DNA of 64,000 nt from SCRT01 sp036379455. GTDB lineage: Bacteria > Pseudomonadota > Gammaproteobacteria > Nevskiales > Nevskiaceae. The stretch lies in NCBI GenBank assembly GCA_036379455.1, contig DASVGQ010000146.1:1-64000 (forward strand). The letters are read 5' to 3'. Shown in pieces: positions 36,227-44,749 of the stretch. The notes beneath the pieces are model-generated. The model saw only the letters and a program-made list of their open reading frames with translations, did not search any database and was not told where the DNA came from. The translations under genes were made by a program, and so were the position numbers. Each line of letters opens with the position of its first letter. Positions within the stretch are counted from its first letter, which is position 1.

Positions 36227-37048
36227 ATGGACGACGCGATGGATCCTTCCCGATTGTCCGGCGCGGCGGCACTTGCCGGCCTTGCCGCGGCGCTGTCCGC
36301 GGGGCGGATTCGCGTCGTCGACCTCACGCACACCCTGTCGCCCGGCTTTCCGCAGATCGTGATGCCGCCGGAGTTCGGGCAGTGCTCGCCGTTCCGTATC
36401 GAGGAGATTTCCCGCTACGACGCGCGCGGACCGGCGTGGTACTGGAACAACTTCACCTGCGGCGAGCATACGGGGACGCACTTTGACGCTCCGATCCACT
36501 GGATCTCGGGGCGCGATCTGCCGGACAGCTCCGTCGATACCATTCCCGTGGCCGACTTCATCGGTCCGGCCTGCATCATTGATTGCACGGCGCAGGCCGC
36601 AGGGGATCCCGACTACCTGCTCAGCGTCGACGACATCGAACGCTGGGAGGCCCGTCACGGCAGGCTCCCGCCCCGTGCCTGGGTGCTGATGCGCACCGAC
36701 TGGTCGAAGCGCAGCCATGATCCGGTGGCGTACCAGAACTACGACGACGAGGGGCAGCACACGCCGGGGCCGAGCGCCGAGGCGGTCCATTTCCTCATCG
36801 AGGAGCGTGACGCGCGGGGCTTCGGTTCGGAGGCGATCGGAACCGACGCCGGGCAGGGCGCGTACCTGAAGCCGCCGTATCCCTGTCATTACCTGATGCA
36901 TGGCGCGGGGCGCTACGGCCTGCAGTGTCTGCGCAATCTTGATCAGTTGCCGGCCGCCGGGAGCGTGCTGCTGTGCGCGCCGCTCAAGATCGAGAAAGGT
37001 AGCGGCAGCCCGCTACGCGTTTTGGCCCTGGTTGGAGAGGATCACTGA
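36227..37048 (+). CDS. Cyclase-family (kynurenine formamidase-like) metal-dependent hydrolase
   Basis: 273 residues. PF04199-type fold with the metal-binding motif HTGTHFDAPIH (His81, His85, Asp87, His91), preceded by VVDLTHTLSPGFP. Relatives hydrolyse N-formylkynurenine, isatin or cyclic imides and lactones. In this operon it may open a lactone or amide formed in the pathway. It starts 11 bases after the DUF35-SDR gene; its stop and the next ATG share one base (TGATGG). Confidence 0.85.
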   Translation: MDDAMDPSRLSGAAALAGLAAALSAGRIRVVDLTHTLSPGFPQIVMPPEFGQCSPFRIEEISRYDARGPAWYWNNFTCGEHTGTHFDAPIHWISGRDLPDSSVDTIPVADFIGPACIIDCTAQAAGDPDYLLSVDDIERWEARHGRLPPRAWVLMRTDWSKRSHDPVAYQNYDDEGQHTPGPSAEAVHFLIEERDARGFGSEAIGTDAGQGAYLKPPYPCHYLMHGAGRYGLQCLRNLDQLPAAGSVLLCAPLKIEKGSGSPLRVLALVGEDH

Positions 37049-37782
37049 TGGATACGAAGGAACGCGGCGTCGCGGTGGTGACCGGCGGCAGCGCCGGCAT
37101 CGGCAAGGCCATCGTCAAGGATCTACTGGACGGTGGCTGGGAAGTCGTGTCGATGTCGCGCCGCAAGTGCGATCTGCCGGGCGCGCGGCTGCACAGCGTC
37201 GAAGTCGACCTGACGGACCGCGAGGCCACCGCGCAGGCGGTTGCCGAGATCAACCGGCGGCACAAGGTGCGGACCATCGTCCACAACGCGGGCGTGATCC
37301 GCGCCGCGCTGCTGCCGGAGGTGAAGCTGACGGATCTTGATGCGCTCGTGAACCTGCATATCGGCACCGCCATCCAGCTGCTCCAGGCGGCATTGCCCGG
37401 AATGCGCGAGGATCACTTCGGGCGCGTGGTGCTGATGTCTTCCCGCGCGGCGCTGGGGCTGGCGACACGCACCTGCTACTCGGCGACGAAGGCCGGCATG
37501 ATCGGCATGGCGCGGACCTGGGCGCTGGAACTGGCGGCCGATGGCATCACCGTCAACGTCGTCGCGCCGGGGCCGATCCATTCCGAGATGTTCTACGACG
37601 TCATCAAGGCCGGCAGCGAGCGTGAGAAGAAGCTGGCCGCAGGCATTCCTGTCAAGCGCATCGGCGAGCCGGACGACGTGGCGCGGGCCGTGCGCTTCTT
37701 CGTCGAGCCGGCCAACAGCTTCGTCACGGGCCAGGTGCTCTACGTTTGTGGCGGCGCGAGCGTCGGGACGCTCGTGGTCTGA
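37048..37782 (+). CDS. Short-chain dehydrogenase/reductase (FabG-like)
   Basis: 244 residues with intact SDR motifs: cofactor loop TGGSAGIG near residue 12, VHNAG, catalytic Ser in VVLMSSRAALG and YSATK, with the VVAPGPIHSEMF loop. The last gene of the coupled operon. Given the oxygenase, it could act as the cis-dihydrodiol dehydrogenase that rearomatises the ring, or oxidise a side-chain alcohol; sequence does not decide. Unlike the SDR half of the DUF35 fusion, all catalytic residues are present. Confidence 0.88.
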   Translation: MDTKERGVAVVTGGSAGIGKAIVKDLLDGGWEVVSMSRRKCDLPGARLHSVEVDLTDREATAQAVAEINRRHKVRTIVHNAGVIRAALLPEVKLTDLDALVNLHIGTAIQLLQAALPGMREDHFGRVVLMSSRAALGLATRTCYSATKAGMIGMARTWALELAADGITVNVVAPGPIHSEMFYDVIKAGSEREKKLAAGIPVKRIGEPDDVARAVRFFVEPANSFVTGQVLYVCGGASVGTLVV

Positions 37783-38128
37783 GGTGGCGCCTGCTGGCCT
37801 GTGACGGATTCCTCGTCACTGGCGGGCGTTGGCCCTGCGGACGGGCCGCACTGCGCTGTGGTACGCGTCACGCTCGTCGCAGGTACCCCCTCACGCACTG
37901 GCGGGCAAAACGACTGCGGTGGCGTTGATCGACACTGGCGCATGGTCCCGGCGGCGGCGCGGCAGCGTTGTGCAGCCTGCATGTCGTCCACCGGGGAATC
38001 CGCATGGAATGAGCCCGTCGGACTCGTGTACGCTGCGCAAGCCCACCCGCGCTTCGCACGACATCTGCGGCTGGGCTTACCACAACGATTCGGCCTCGCG
38101 GATTGAACCGCGCTCAAGGGGGAGGACG
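37783..38128. other. Intergenic region before the binding-protein gene
   Basis: 346 bases. Open frames here are Arg/Cys-rich shadows. The end carries the AAGGGGGAGGA ribosome site of the next gene. A promoter is likely but I cannot single one out. Confidence 0.4.
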
Positions 38129-39301
38129 ATGAGGATTTCACAGTCGATGTTCGCAGGTCTCGCGGCCGCTGCGGCCGGCCTGTTGCTGACGACAGGGGCC
38201 GCGGTCCATGCCGCGAACTACAAGGTTGGATTCATCACGTCGCTGTCGGGTCCGGAAGCGGGTCTGGGCGTGGCCTACCAGAAGGGCATGAAGGCGGCAT
38301 ACGCCTACCAGAGCGAAGTGAACGGACGGAAGATCACGCTCATCCAGATGGACGACGAAACGAATCCCACGGTCGCCGACCGCGACGCCCACAAACTCGT
38401 CAATCAGGAGCACGTGGACGTCATCATCGGCACCGCGAACGTCCCGGATTCGACCGCGATCGCGTCGGTCGCATACCGACTCAAGACGCCGATGATCGCC
38501 TTGGCGCCGATCGCGTTGCAGGGTGAGAGGGCATCATGGACCGTGACGGTGCCGCAGCCGGTGCCGCTGATGGTCGATGCCGTCATGAAGCGTGCCAAGG
38601 CGGACGGCGTGAAGACGGTAGCGGTGATCGGCTTTGCGGACGCCGCCGGCGATCTCTTCTCGGGCGCCGTTCACGCGGCGGCGAAGCGCGAGGGGATCGC
38701 CGTCGTCGCCGACGAGCGTTTCGCGACCAGCGACACCTCGGTAACGGGGCAGATCCTGCGGATCCTCCAGAAGCACCCGGACGCGATCGTCGACACCGGC
38801 GCAGGGGGACCCGGCGCGCTGCCGGTGCTGGAGCTCGCAAAGCTCGGCAGGAAAATCCCCGTATACGGCACGCACGCCATGATGAGCGAGGATTTCGTGC
38901 GCATTGCGGGCAAGGCAGGCGACGGCGTCGTTGCACCGGCCGGCCCCTTCATGGTTGCCGCCCAGCTGCCGAGCAGCAACCCGATGCGTCAGATCTCGCT
39001 CGACTTCGGCCATGTCTACGAACGCGTCAACCACGAGGTTGCCGATCAGGCGTTTCCGTCCTACAGCTTCGACGCCTGGCTGATCTTCCTGGATGCGGTC
39101 AAGAGGGTCCCGCCGAACGTCCAGCCGGGCACCGAGGCGTTCCGGGCGGCCCTGCACGAAGCGCTGTACAACACGCGCGAGTTGATCGGTACTCAGGCGA
39201 TCTACAACTTCAGGCCGGGAGACACCTACGGCGTTGATGCGCGCGCCGCCGTCATGGTGCGCCTGCAGGGCGGCAAATGGGTGCTGGCCGACGCACCATG
39301 A
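38129..39301 (+). CDS. ABC transporter substrate-binding protein (LivK-type)
   Basis: 390 residues with an ordinary Sec signal peptide (hydrophobic ~8-22, VHAAN cleavage near 28). Type I periplasmic binding fold: NYKVGFITSLSGPEAGLGVAYQKGMKAAYAY, KTVAVIGFADAAGDLF, PVYGTHAMMSEDF. In degradation islands such proteins often bind aromatic acids rather than amino acids. There are no permease genes beside it. A very strong GGGGGAGGA ribosome site precedes the ATG. It probably captures the substrate of the oxygenase operon, an inference from position. Confidence 0.88.
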   Translation: MRISQSMFAGLAAAAAGLLLTTGAAVHAANYKVGFITSLSGPEAGLGVAYQKGMKAAYAYQSEVNGRKITLIQMDDETNPTVADRDAHKLVNQEHVDVIIGTANVPDSTAIASVAYRLKTPMIALAPIALQGERASWTVTVPQPVPLMVDAVMKRAKADGVKTVAVIGFADAAGDLFSGAVHAAAKREGIAVVADERFATSDTSVTGQILRILQKHPDAIVDTGAGGPGALPVLELAKLGRKIPVYGTHAMMSEDFVRIAGKAGDGVVAPAGPFMVAAQLPSSNPMRQISLDFGHVYERVNHEVADQAFPSYSFDAWLIFLDAVKRVPPNVQPGTEAFRAALHEALYNTRELIGTQAIYNFRPGDTYGVDARAAVMVRLQGGKWVLADAP

Positions 39302-39373
39302 TCGCAGGGTGGAATGAGCGAGCGCGGGCCCGTCGGTGATCGGTGTACATCGCGGGGCCTCACGGCGGAGCCC

Positions 39374-40651
39374 ATGCCTGCGCTGACCGGCACGCGCATC
39401 GCGATCGTGGGACTGGGTTATGTCGGCCTGCCGCTGGCCGTGACCTTCGGCCAGAGCTACGACACCATCGGGTTCGACATCAAGGATGCGCGCGTCGAGG
39501 CCCTGCGCGGCGGCCGAGACGACACGCTGGAGGTCTCCGCCGCCGAGCTCGCCGCGGCGGAGCGGCTCCGATTCAGCGCGGACGTGCACGACCTGCATGA
39601 CCGCGACGTCTTCATCGTGACGGTGCCGACGCCGATCGACTTGGCCAAGCGCCCGGATCTCGGCCCGCTGCAGGCGGCGAGTGAGCTCGTCGGGGGCGCG
39701 CTGCGCGAAGGTGCGCTGGTCGTGTACGAGTCGACGGTATATCCGGGATGCACCGAGGAGGTCTGCGTCCCGATCCTCGAACGCGTCTCGCGCCTGCGCT
39801 TCAACGAGGGCTTCCGGGTGGGGTACAGTCCGGAGCGCATCAATCCGGCGGATCGCGAGCACCGAGTGACCGGCATCCGCAAGGTGACGTCCGGTTCGAC
39901 CGCCGAGGCAGCAGACTTCGTCGATCGCCTGTACGCGTCGGTCATCCCGGCGGGGACGCACCGGGCGTCGAGCATCCGCGTGGCGGAAGCGGCGAAGGTC
40001 ATCGAGAACACGCAGCGTGACCTGAACATCGCCCTCGTGAACGATCTGGCGCAGCTCTTCGAGCGCCTGGGCATCGACACGCTGGAGGTGCTGGAAGCCG
40101 CGGGAACGAAGTGGAACTTCCTGCCGTTCCGCCCGGGCCTTGTCGGAGGGCACTGCATCGGCGTCGACCCCTACTACCTGACCTACAAGGCGCAGCAGGT
40201 CGGCCATCATCCTGACGTCATCCTCGCCGGACGCCGCACCAACGACGGCATGGGCCGCTATGTGGCGAACCGGACGATCCGCCTCATGCTGCGCAACGGC
40301 ATCAATCCGGTGCGCGCGCGCGCGCTGGTGCTGGGGCTGGCGTTCAAGGAGAACTGTCCCGACCTGCGCAACAGTCGGGTCGTCGACGTGATCCGGGCGC
40401 TGCAGGAAGACAACATCGAGGTTGACGTGCACGACCCGTGGGTCGATCCCGCTGCGGCGCGCGCGGAATATGGCATCGCGTCCGTGGCAGAGCCCGCGGA
40501 AGGTACCTACGACGCGATCATCGTGGCCGTGGCGCACCGACAGTTCGTGGCGCTGGGTGCGAAAGGGGTGCGCGCGTTCGGCAAGTCCCGGTGCGTCGTG
40601 TTTGACGTCAAGGGAGTGCTGCCGCGTGCCGCGGCGGACGGACGCCTCTAG
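39374..40651 (+). CDS. tviB: UDP-N-acetylhexosamine 6-dehydrogenase (TviB/WbpO-type nucleotide sugar dehydrogenase)
   Basis: 425 residues from the ATG at 39374 (GGAG seven bases upstream). Oxidises UDP-GlcNAc or UDP-GalNAc to the uronic acid for surface polysaccharides. Rossmann motif IAIVGLGYVGLPLAV, VTVPTPID, YESTVYPGCTEE, catalytic Lys208 in AEAAKVIENTQRD and nucleophile Cys261 in GGHCIGVDPYYLTYKA, with LGLAFKENCPDLRNS in the C-domain. Length is typical. No glycosyltransferase or epimerase neighbours, so it is detached from any polysaccharide cluster in this window. Confidence 0.9.
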   Translation: MPALTGTRIAIVGLGYVGLPLAVTFGQSYDTIGFDIKDARVEALRGGRDDTLEVSAAELAAAERLRFSADVHDLHDRDVFIVTVPTPIDLAKRPDLGPLQAASELVGGALREGALVVYESTVYPGCTEEVCVPILERVSRLRFNEGFRVGYSPERINPADREHRVTGIRKVTSGSTAEAADFVDRLYASVIPAGTHRASSIRVAEAAKVIENTQRDLNIALVNDLAQLFERLGIDTLEVLEAAGTKWNFLPFRPGLVGGHCIGVDPYYLTYKAQQVGHHPDVILAGRRTNDGMGRYVANRTIRLMLRNGINPVRARALVLGLAFKENCPDLRNSRVVDVIRALQEDNIEVDVHDPWVDPAAARAEYGIASVAEPAEGTYDAIIVAVAHRQFVALGAKGVRAFGKSRCVVFDVKGVLPRAAADGRL

Positions 40652-40691
40652 GCGACGCCGCGGCGCACCGAACCGCTCCCGGAGCGCGCTG

Positions 40692-41789
40692 ATGATCGGG
40701 GCACCGCGCGCGCGGCTGCGCCGTTTGGTCTGCCTTGTCCGAAGTGACGATCGACATCGAGCGCCGCGGGCCGCCGGGCGGGCCTGCGCAGCGATCGTGT
40801 CTCTGTGCCTTCTGTCGTTCGCGGGCACCGTGATGGCTGCGGCCGACGCGTCCGGCCCGCCGTTTCGCATGAGCGATGAGCAGTGCCTGGGCTGTCACGC
40901 GGGCGCGAGGCCGAACTATTCGCGCGTTCCAGGCACACTGCGGCAGGAAAGCCCCTGGGTGCAGCATCCCTATATCGACGTCGCGAGGATACGTGCCGCA
41001 GCACACGGCGGCCTGCACTGCGTGGACTGCCATGTGGAAGGCTTCGACGTGGCGCCGCATCGCCGCGCGCAGGAGAAGGTGCTCGACTGCATGGCCTGTC
41101 ATTCACCGGCGGGGGAAGCACAATTCGAAGGCCTCGCTGCACGGGACGCGCCTTATCACTTCGAGCGGATCGAGGCCGAGTTCCACGGCACCGCGCACTT
41201 CGCGAAGCATGCCGACAAGTTCCTGTGCTCGGACTGTCATCATCCGCACTACTTCGAGACGACCGCCCGGTTTCGCGAGCCGAAAGCCATCGTCGCGAAC
41301 GAGAACGGATGGTGCGTCAGCTGCCACTCGGCTGATCCGACCGGCCCGCCGGACATCATCGACTGGGCGGGCCTGCTCGATCCCGCGCGGCCGGACCTTG
41401 TGGCGGTACATGGCTTCCTGCCGCGGGCGGCGCGTCACCTGGAAGCTACCCGCTGCGTGGATTGTCACGCGGATCCGCACGCGGAGTTCTCGCACCAGCT
41501 CGTTGTCGGAACGGATGCTGCCGCTTGCACGACCTGTCATGCGCTCGATTCCGTACAGGCGGGCTTGTATCGCTACGCGGACTTTCGGATGCACGGAGGT
41601 TTCACGAACGACGCGGTGGCGCGTGACAGCTACGTGATGGCGGCAACGCGCAGCCGGGCGCTGGACGTCTTCGCGTACGTCGTTGCCGGGCTGACGCTGC
41701 TGGGCATGGGGCTCTACGGTGCGCGTGCCTTGGTAGCGCGGTTCACGAGTGACCGGCGGAATGACGGTGGCCCCGACGATGGACGTTGA
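40692..41789 (+). CDS. Membrane-anchored seven-heme c-type cytochrome
   Basis: 365 residues. Signal sequence (hydrophobic ~31-48, VMAAADA cleavage), seven CxxCH heme sites (Cys65, 110, 133, 179, 208, 255, 279 as the first cysteine) and a C-terminal membrane span (~324-346) that would anchor it on the periplasmic side. Extra His residues (for example HPHYFE, FHGTAHF) could be distal ligands. The architecture suits electron transfer between the quinone pool and a periplasmic or outer-membrane partner. The gene overlaps the next one, a membrane b-type cytochrome, by 29 bases. I know no exact characterised match. Confidence 0.85.
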   Translation: MIGAPRARLRRLVCLVRSDDRHRAPRAAGRACAAIVSLCLLSFAGTVMAAADASGPPFRMSDEQCLGCHAGARPNYSRVPGTLRQESPWVQHPYIDVARIRAAAHGGLHCVDCHVEGFDVAPHRRAQEKVLDCMACHSPAGEAQFEGLAARDAPYHFERIEAEFHGTAHFAKHADKFLCSDCHHPHYFETTARFREPKAIVANENGWCVSCHSADPTGPPDIIDWAGLLDPARPDLVAVHGFLPRAARHLEATRCVDCHADPHAEFSHQLVVGTDAAACTTCHALDSVQAGLYRYADFRMHGGFTNDAVARDSYVMAATRSRALDVFAYVVAGLTLLGMGLYGARALVARFTSDRRNDGGPDDGR

Positions 41790-42387
41790 ACGGGGTTGGC
41801 GAACCGCGCTGCCGTTGCGGCTGTGGCACTGGCTGACGGCGCTTTGCTTCGTGTTGCTGGTCGTCACGGGTGTGGTCCTGCACGGCTTCGCGCCGGTCGG
41901 CGCAGGCAGCTACGCGCTGGCCGTCACGCTGCACGAAGTGTGCGGCTACGCGCTCTCGGCTCTGCTCGCGGGGTACGTTGCGTTCATGTTCCACGGCGGT
42001 GGGTGGCGGTCGTACGTGCCCGAACGCGACGGGTTGCTGCGGCGCCTGCGTCGACAGGGCCGACGCTACTTCGGCGTTGGAGGCGCGGCAGCCCGTGTGC
42101 ACGCGCTGGCAGGTCAACGCAGGTTCAACGTCCTCCAGCAGCTCAGCTACGCGGTGGTAGTCTTCGCGCTGCTTCCGCTGCTGGTGCTCACCGGGTTGAT
42201 CTACCTGTACTACCCCCAGCTTCTGCCGCTTGAGATGTTCGGGCTGCCCGCGGTGCTCCCGGTCGCGCTCCTGCACTTCGCACTGGGCGTTTGCGCGGCC
42301 GCGTTCCTCGTACTCCACGTGTTCATGGCGCTCTTCGGCGGCCGCGCGCGCGAGCGTTTCCGCCTGATGGTCCGCGGGCGCTGTTGA
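41761..42387 (+). CDS. Cytochrome b561/formate dehydrogenase gamma-like membrane subunit
   Basis: 208 residues from the ATG at 41761 (GTG at 41749 and ATG at 41779 are alternatives). About four membrane spans with histidines at expected heme-b positions: LRLWHWLTALCF, TLHEVCGYALSALLAGYVAFMFH, LLHFALGV and LVLHVFMALF. It probably takes electrons from quinol (or delivers them) and passes them to the seven-heme cytochrome encoded in the overlapping upstream gene. Substrate and direction unknown. Confidence 0.8.
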   Translation: MTVAPTMDVERGWRTALPLRLWHWLTALCFVLLVVTGVVLHGFAPVGAGSYALAVTLHEVCGYALSALLAGYVAFMFHGGGWRSYVPERDGLLRRLRRQGRRYFGVGGAAARVHALAGQRRFNVLQQLSYAVVVFALLPLLVLTGLIYLYYPQLLPLEMFGLPAVLPVALLHFALGVCAAAFLVLHVFMALFGGRARERFRLMVRGRC

Positions 42388-42400
42388 GGCTGAGCTGCGT

Positions 42401-43078
42401 TCACGCCGCGCCGTGCGAGGCGATATCCCGCAGCGCGCGTTCGAACACCTCCGGTGGCTGTCCACCCGAGATCAGCTGCGTGCCGTTGACGATGGTTGCC
42501 GGAACGGAGTGGATGCCCGCCGTCTGGTAGCGCCGCTCCTGGTCGCGTACCTCGTTCGTGTAGTCGGTACCGTCCAGCAGCGCACGCGCCGCGGCCTCGT
42601 CGAAGCCGGCGGACGCGGCGATCCGGGCAAGGACGGCGTGGTCGGAGACGTCCTCGCCGTCCGTAAAGTAGGCCTTGAGCAGCGCCTTCTTGAGCGCCAG
42701 CGCGTCGCCGCCTTCGAGCTCCGCCCAGTGCAGCAGCCGGTGCGCGTCCAGCGTGTTGTACACGCGGCTTCCGGGGCCGATGTTGTAGGCGAAGCCGAGC
42801 GCCGCGGCGCGCTGGCGGATCGTCGCGCGGTTGGCGGCGAGCTGTTCGTCGTCGATGCTGTATTTGTGCTTGAGGTGCTCGGAGGCATCTTCTCCCGCGG
42901 CCGGGGTGTGCGGATCCAGCTCGAAAGGCTGGAAGTGGAGGTCTGCATCGACGACGCCGTGCAGCCGCTGCAGCGCCTGTTCGAGGCTTGTCAGCCCGAT
43001 CGCGCACCACGGGCATACAACATCCGACACGAAATCGATGCGGAGTTTTGTCGCAGTGTTCGCGTTCATGCGTTTCAT
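42401..43078 (-). CDS. DsbA-family oxidoreductase, FrnE-like
   Basis: 225 residues. Thioredoxin fold with a large helical insertion; active site CPWC (Cys22, Cys25) in RIDFVSDVVCPWCAIG, and the cis-Pro stretch GIHSVPATIVNG near the end. FrnE-like proteins are cytoplasmic (no signal peptide here) and related to 2-hydroxychromene-2-carboxylate isomerases; one has been linked to polyketide synthesis and others to oxidative-stress tolerance. The ATG at 43078 overlaps the stop of the upstream gene (ATGA), so the pair is translationally coupled. Confidence 0.88.
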   Translation of the reverse strand: MKRMNANTATKLRIDFVSDVVCPWCAIGLTSLEQALQRLHGVVDADLHFQPFELDPHTPAAGEDASEHLKHKYSIDDEQLAANRATIRQRAAALGFAYNIGPGSRVYNTLDAHRLLHWAELEGGDALALKKALLKAYFTDGEDVSDHAVLARIAASAGFDEAAARALLDGTDYTNEVRDQERRYQTAGIHSVPATIVNGTQLISGGQPPEVFERALRDIASHGAA

Positions 43079-43926
43079 CTCGATGCAGAAGGGTTCGCGC
43101 GCGGCTCCACGAGCCGCCTTTCGATTTCCGGGTGGCGCAGATTGTCGGCGAAGGCGTCGAAGCGCCCCGCGGCCAGCAGCGACGCCGTGCGCATGAAGGC
43201 GCCCCACGCCGCACCGGCCAGCGCGCCGCCCACGCTGACGCGCCGTACGCCGTGCGCCGCGAGGTCCGCCAGCGTGAAAGGCACGGGCCAGCCGACCAGC
43301 ACGTTGATCGGCTTGGGCGCGATCGCGGCCACCACCGCGTCGATTTCGTCCAGGGTCTTCAGGCCGGGCGCGTACAGGCAGTCGGCGCCCGCCTCGGCGT
43401 AGGCCCGGAGCCGGCGGATGGCCTCCTGCAGCGGATCGGGATGCCCGTGCAGGAAGCACTCCGCCCGACCGATGAGCATCACATCCTCGCCCGTGGCGTC
43501 GATCGCGGCGCGCGCCGCGCGCAGGCGATGAACCGCCGTGTCCACGTCATACAGAGGATCGTCCGGGAGCCCCGTGAAATCCTCGATGGACAGGCCCGCG
43601 ACGCCGGTTGCGACGCAGCGCCGCACGTTTTCCCCCAGCTCCTCGAGATCCGTCGCGTGCCCGTTCTCGAAGTCGGCGTTGACCGGCAGCGGAGTCGCCT
43701 GCACGATGGCCCGGCAGTTCTCCAGCACTGCTTCCAGCGGCGAAGCTCCGTCGCGCCGCCCCTGCGACCACGCGAAGCCTGAGCTGGTCGTCGCAAGGGC
43801 CTTGAATCCGAGGCCCGCGAGCAGCCTGGCCGCACCCGGGTCCCACGGGTTCGGGATCAGGAAGCAACCCTGTGCGTGCAGCTTCCTGAACGCCGCGCGC
43901 CGCGCCGCGAATCGCGCGTCGGTCAC
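43075..43926 (-). CDS. Isocitrate lyase/PEP mutase superfamily protein
   Basis: 283 residues from the GTG at 43926 (GGAG 9 bases upstream; a GTG at 43953 would add nine residues). TIM-barrel fold with FLIPNPWDPGAARLLAGLGFKALATTSSGFAW, NADFENGHA, GLSIEDFTG, DVMLIGRAECFL and the C-terminal VNVLVGWPVPFTLADLAAHGVRRVSVGG. The KKCGH loop of isocitrate lyase is absent, so it is neither isocitrate nor methylisocitrate lyase; relatives include oxaloacetate decarboxylases and phosphonate enzymes. Substrate unknown. Coupled with the FrnE-like gene. Confidence 0.85.
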   Translation of the reverse strand: MTDARFAARRAAFRKLHAQGCFLIPNPWDPGAARLLAGLGFKALATTSSGFAWSQGRRDGASPLEAVLENCRAIVQATPLPVNADFENGHATDLEELGENVRRCVATGVAGLSIEDFTGLPDDPLYDVDTAVHRLRAARAAIDATGEDVMLIGRAECFLHGHPDPLQEAIRRLRAYAEAGADCLYAPGLKTLDEIDAVVAAIAPKPINVLVGWPVPFTLADLAAHGVRRVSVGGALAGAAWGAFMRTASLLAAGRFDAFADNLRHPEIERRLVEPRANPSASR

Positions 43927-44134
43927 GCGAGGACACTCCGGTGCCACCCCCACGTCGGTCTCATCCGCCGTTGCCGACGACTCGATCCGTGCGGTTGCCG
44001 AGCGAACTGCAGGATGCGGCCGTTCGCGTCAAGCGCCTGCCGTACGAAGGATGCGCCGCGGTTGCCGTTCCGCCATTCTGGTGCGACTGCCGTCCTTTCG
44101 TGCATCGAAGCATCTCCGCGGGGAGGGCGGGGCG

Positions 44135-44539
44135 TCAGTCGACGACCGCCGTCGCTTCGATTTCAATCAACAGCTCCGGCAGCGCCAGCGACTGGACGCC
44201 GAGCCACGTGCTGGCCGGCGGCGAGGCGCTGCCGTAGAACTCGCCGATGGCCGCGCCCACCGATTCGAGATACTCCGGCTTGTGGTTCACGACAAACACC
44301 TTCATCCGCACCACGTCCGCCGGGGTGGCCCCGGCCTCCTTCAGCACCTGCTTGAGATTGGCGAGCGCCTGCCGAGCCTGCGCCGCGACGTCACCCGGGC
44401 CCACGAGCTTGCCGGTGGCGTCCCAGCCGACCTGTCCCGAACAGTGGATGACGGTGCCGCCGCGGCTGCGCGTCGCGTGCGAAAAACCGTAGCGCACGCT
44501 GTCGTACATCGACTTCGGATTGATGGCTTCACGCGACAT
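44135..44539 (-). CDS. RidA/YjgF/Rid family protein
   Basis: 134 residues. Rid-family trimer former; members hydrolyse reactive imines/enamines such as 2-aminoacrylate or have other deaminase roles. Typical stretches VIHCSGQVGWDATGKLVGPGDVAAQARQALANLKQVLKEAG and ADVVRMKVFVVN. The catalytic Arg region of true RidA (NRVPATRTCVEV) reads ASTWLGVQSLALPELLIEIEATAV here, so it belongs to another Rid subgroup without that Arg. The start has GAGGAG seven bases upstream. Confidence 0.88.
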   Translation of the reverse strand: MSREAINPKSMYDSVRYGFSHATRSRGGTVIHCSGQVGWDATGKLVGPGDVAAQARQALANLKQVLKEAGATPADVVRMKVFVVNHKPEYLESVGAAIGEFYGSASPPASTWLGVQSLALPELLIEIEATAVVD

Positions 44540-44749
44540 GACAGCTCCTCCGCTTTTCAAGGTGTCACCGATAGTAGCCCGTCAGGATCGGCGCGCGGAA
44601 GCGCGTGCGCAACAGGTGTGGTCGGGCGGCGCGCCTCGATCCTTCTGCCGGGGTGCGGCATGGGCGTCGCGCCGCGCAGTGCCGGAATCTCCGCCATCCC
44701 GCCGTCGGTGGGCCGGCGCCTGCGCGGAACCACCGCTGCGACGAGGCGC

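Noticed and set aside
38534..40870. Long antisense open frame opposite the binding protein and TviB-like dehydrogenase
   Set aside because: Low-complexity Arg/Val/Asp composition; both + strand genes are clearly real.
43075..43926. Annotation as isocitrate or methylisocitrate lyase
   Set aside because: The KKCGH catalytic loop is absent; only superfamily membership is supported.
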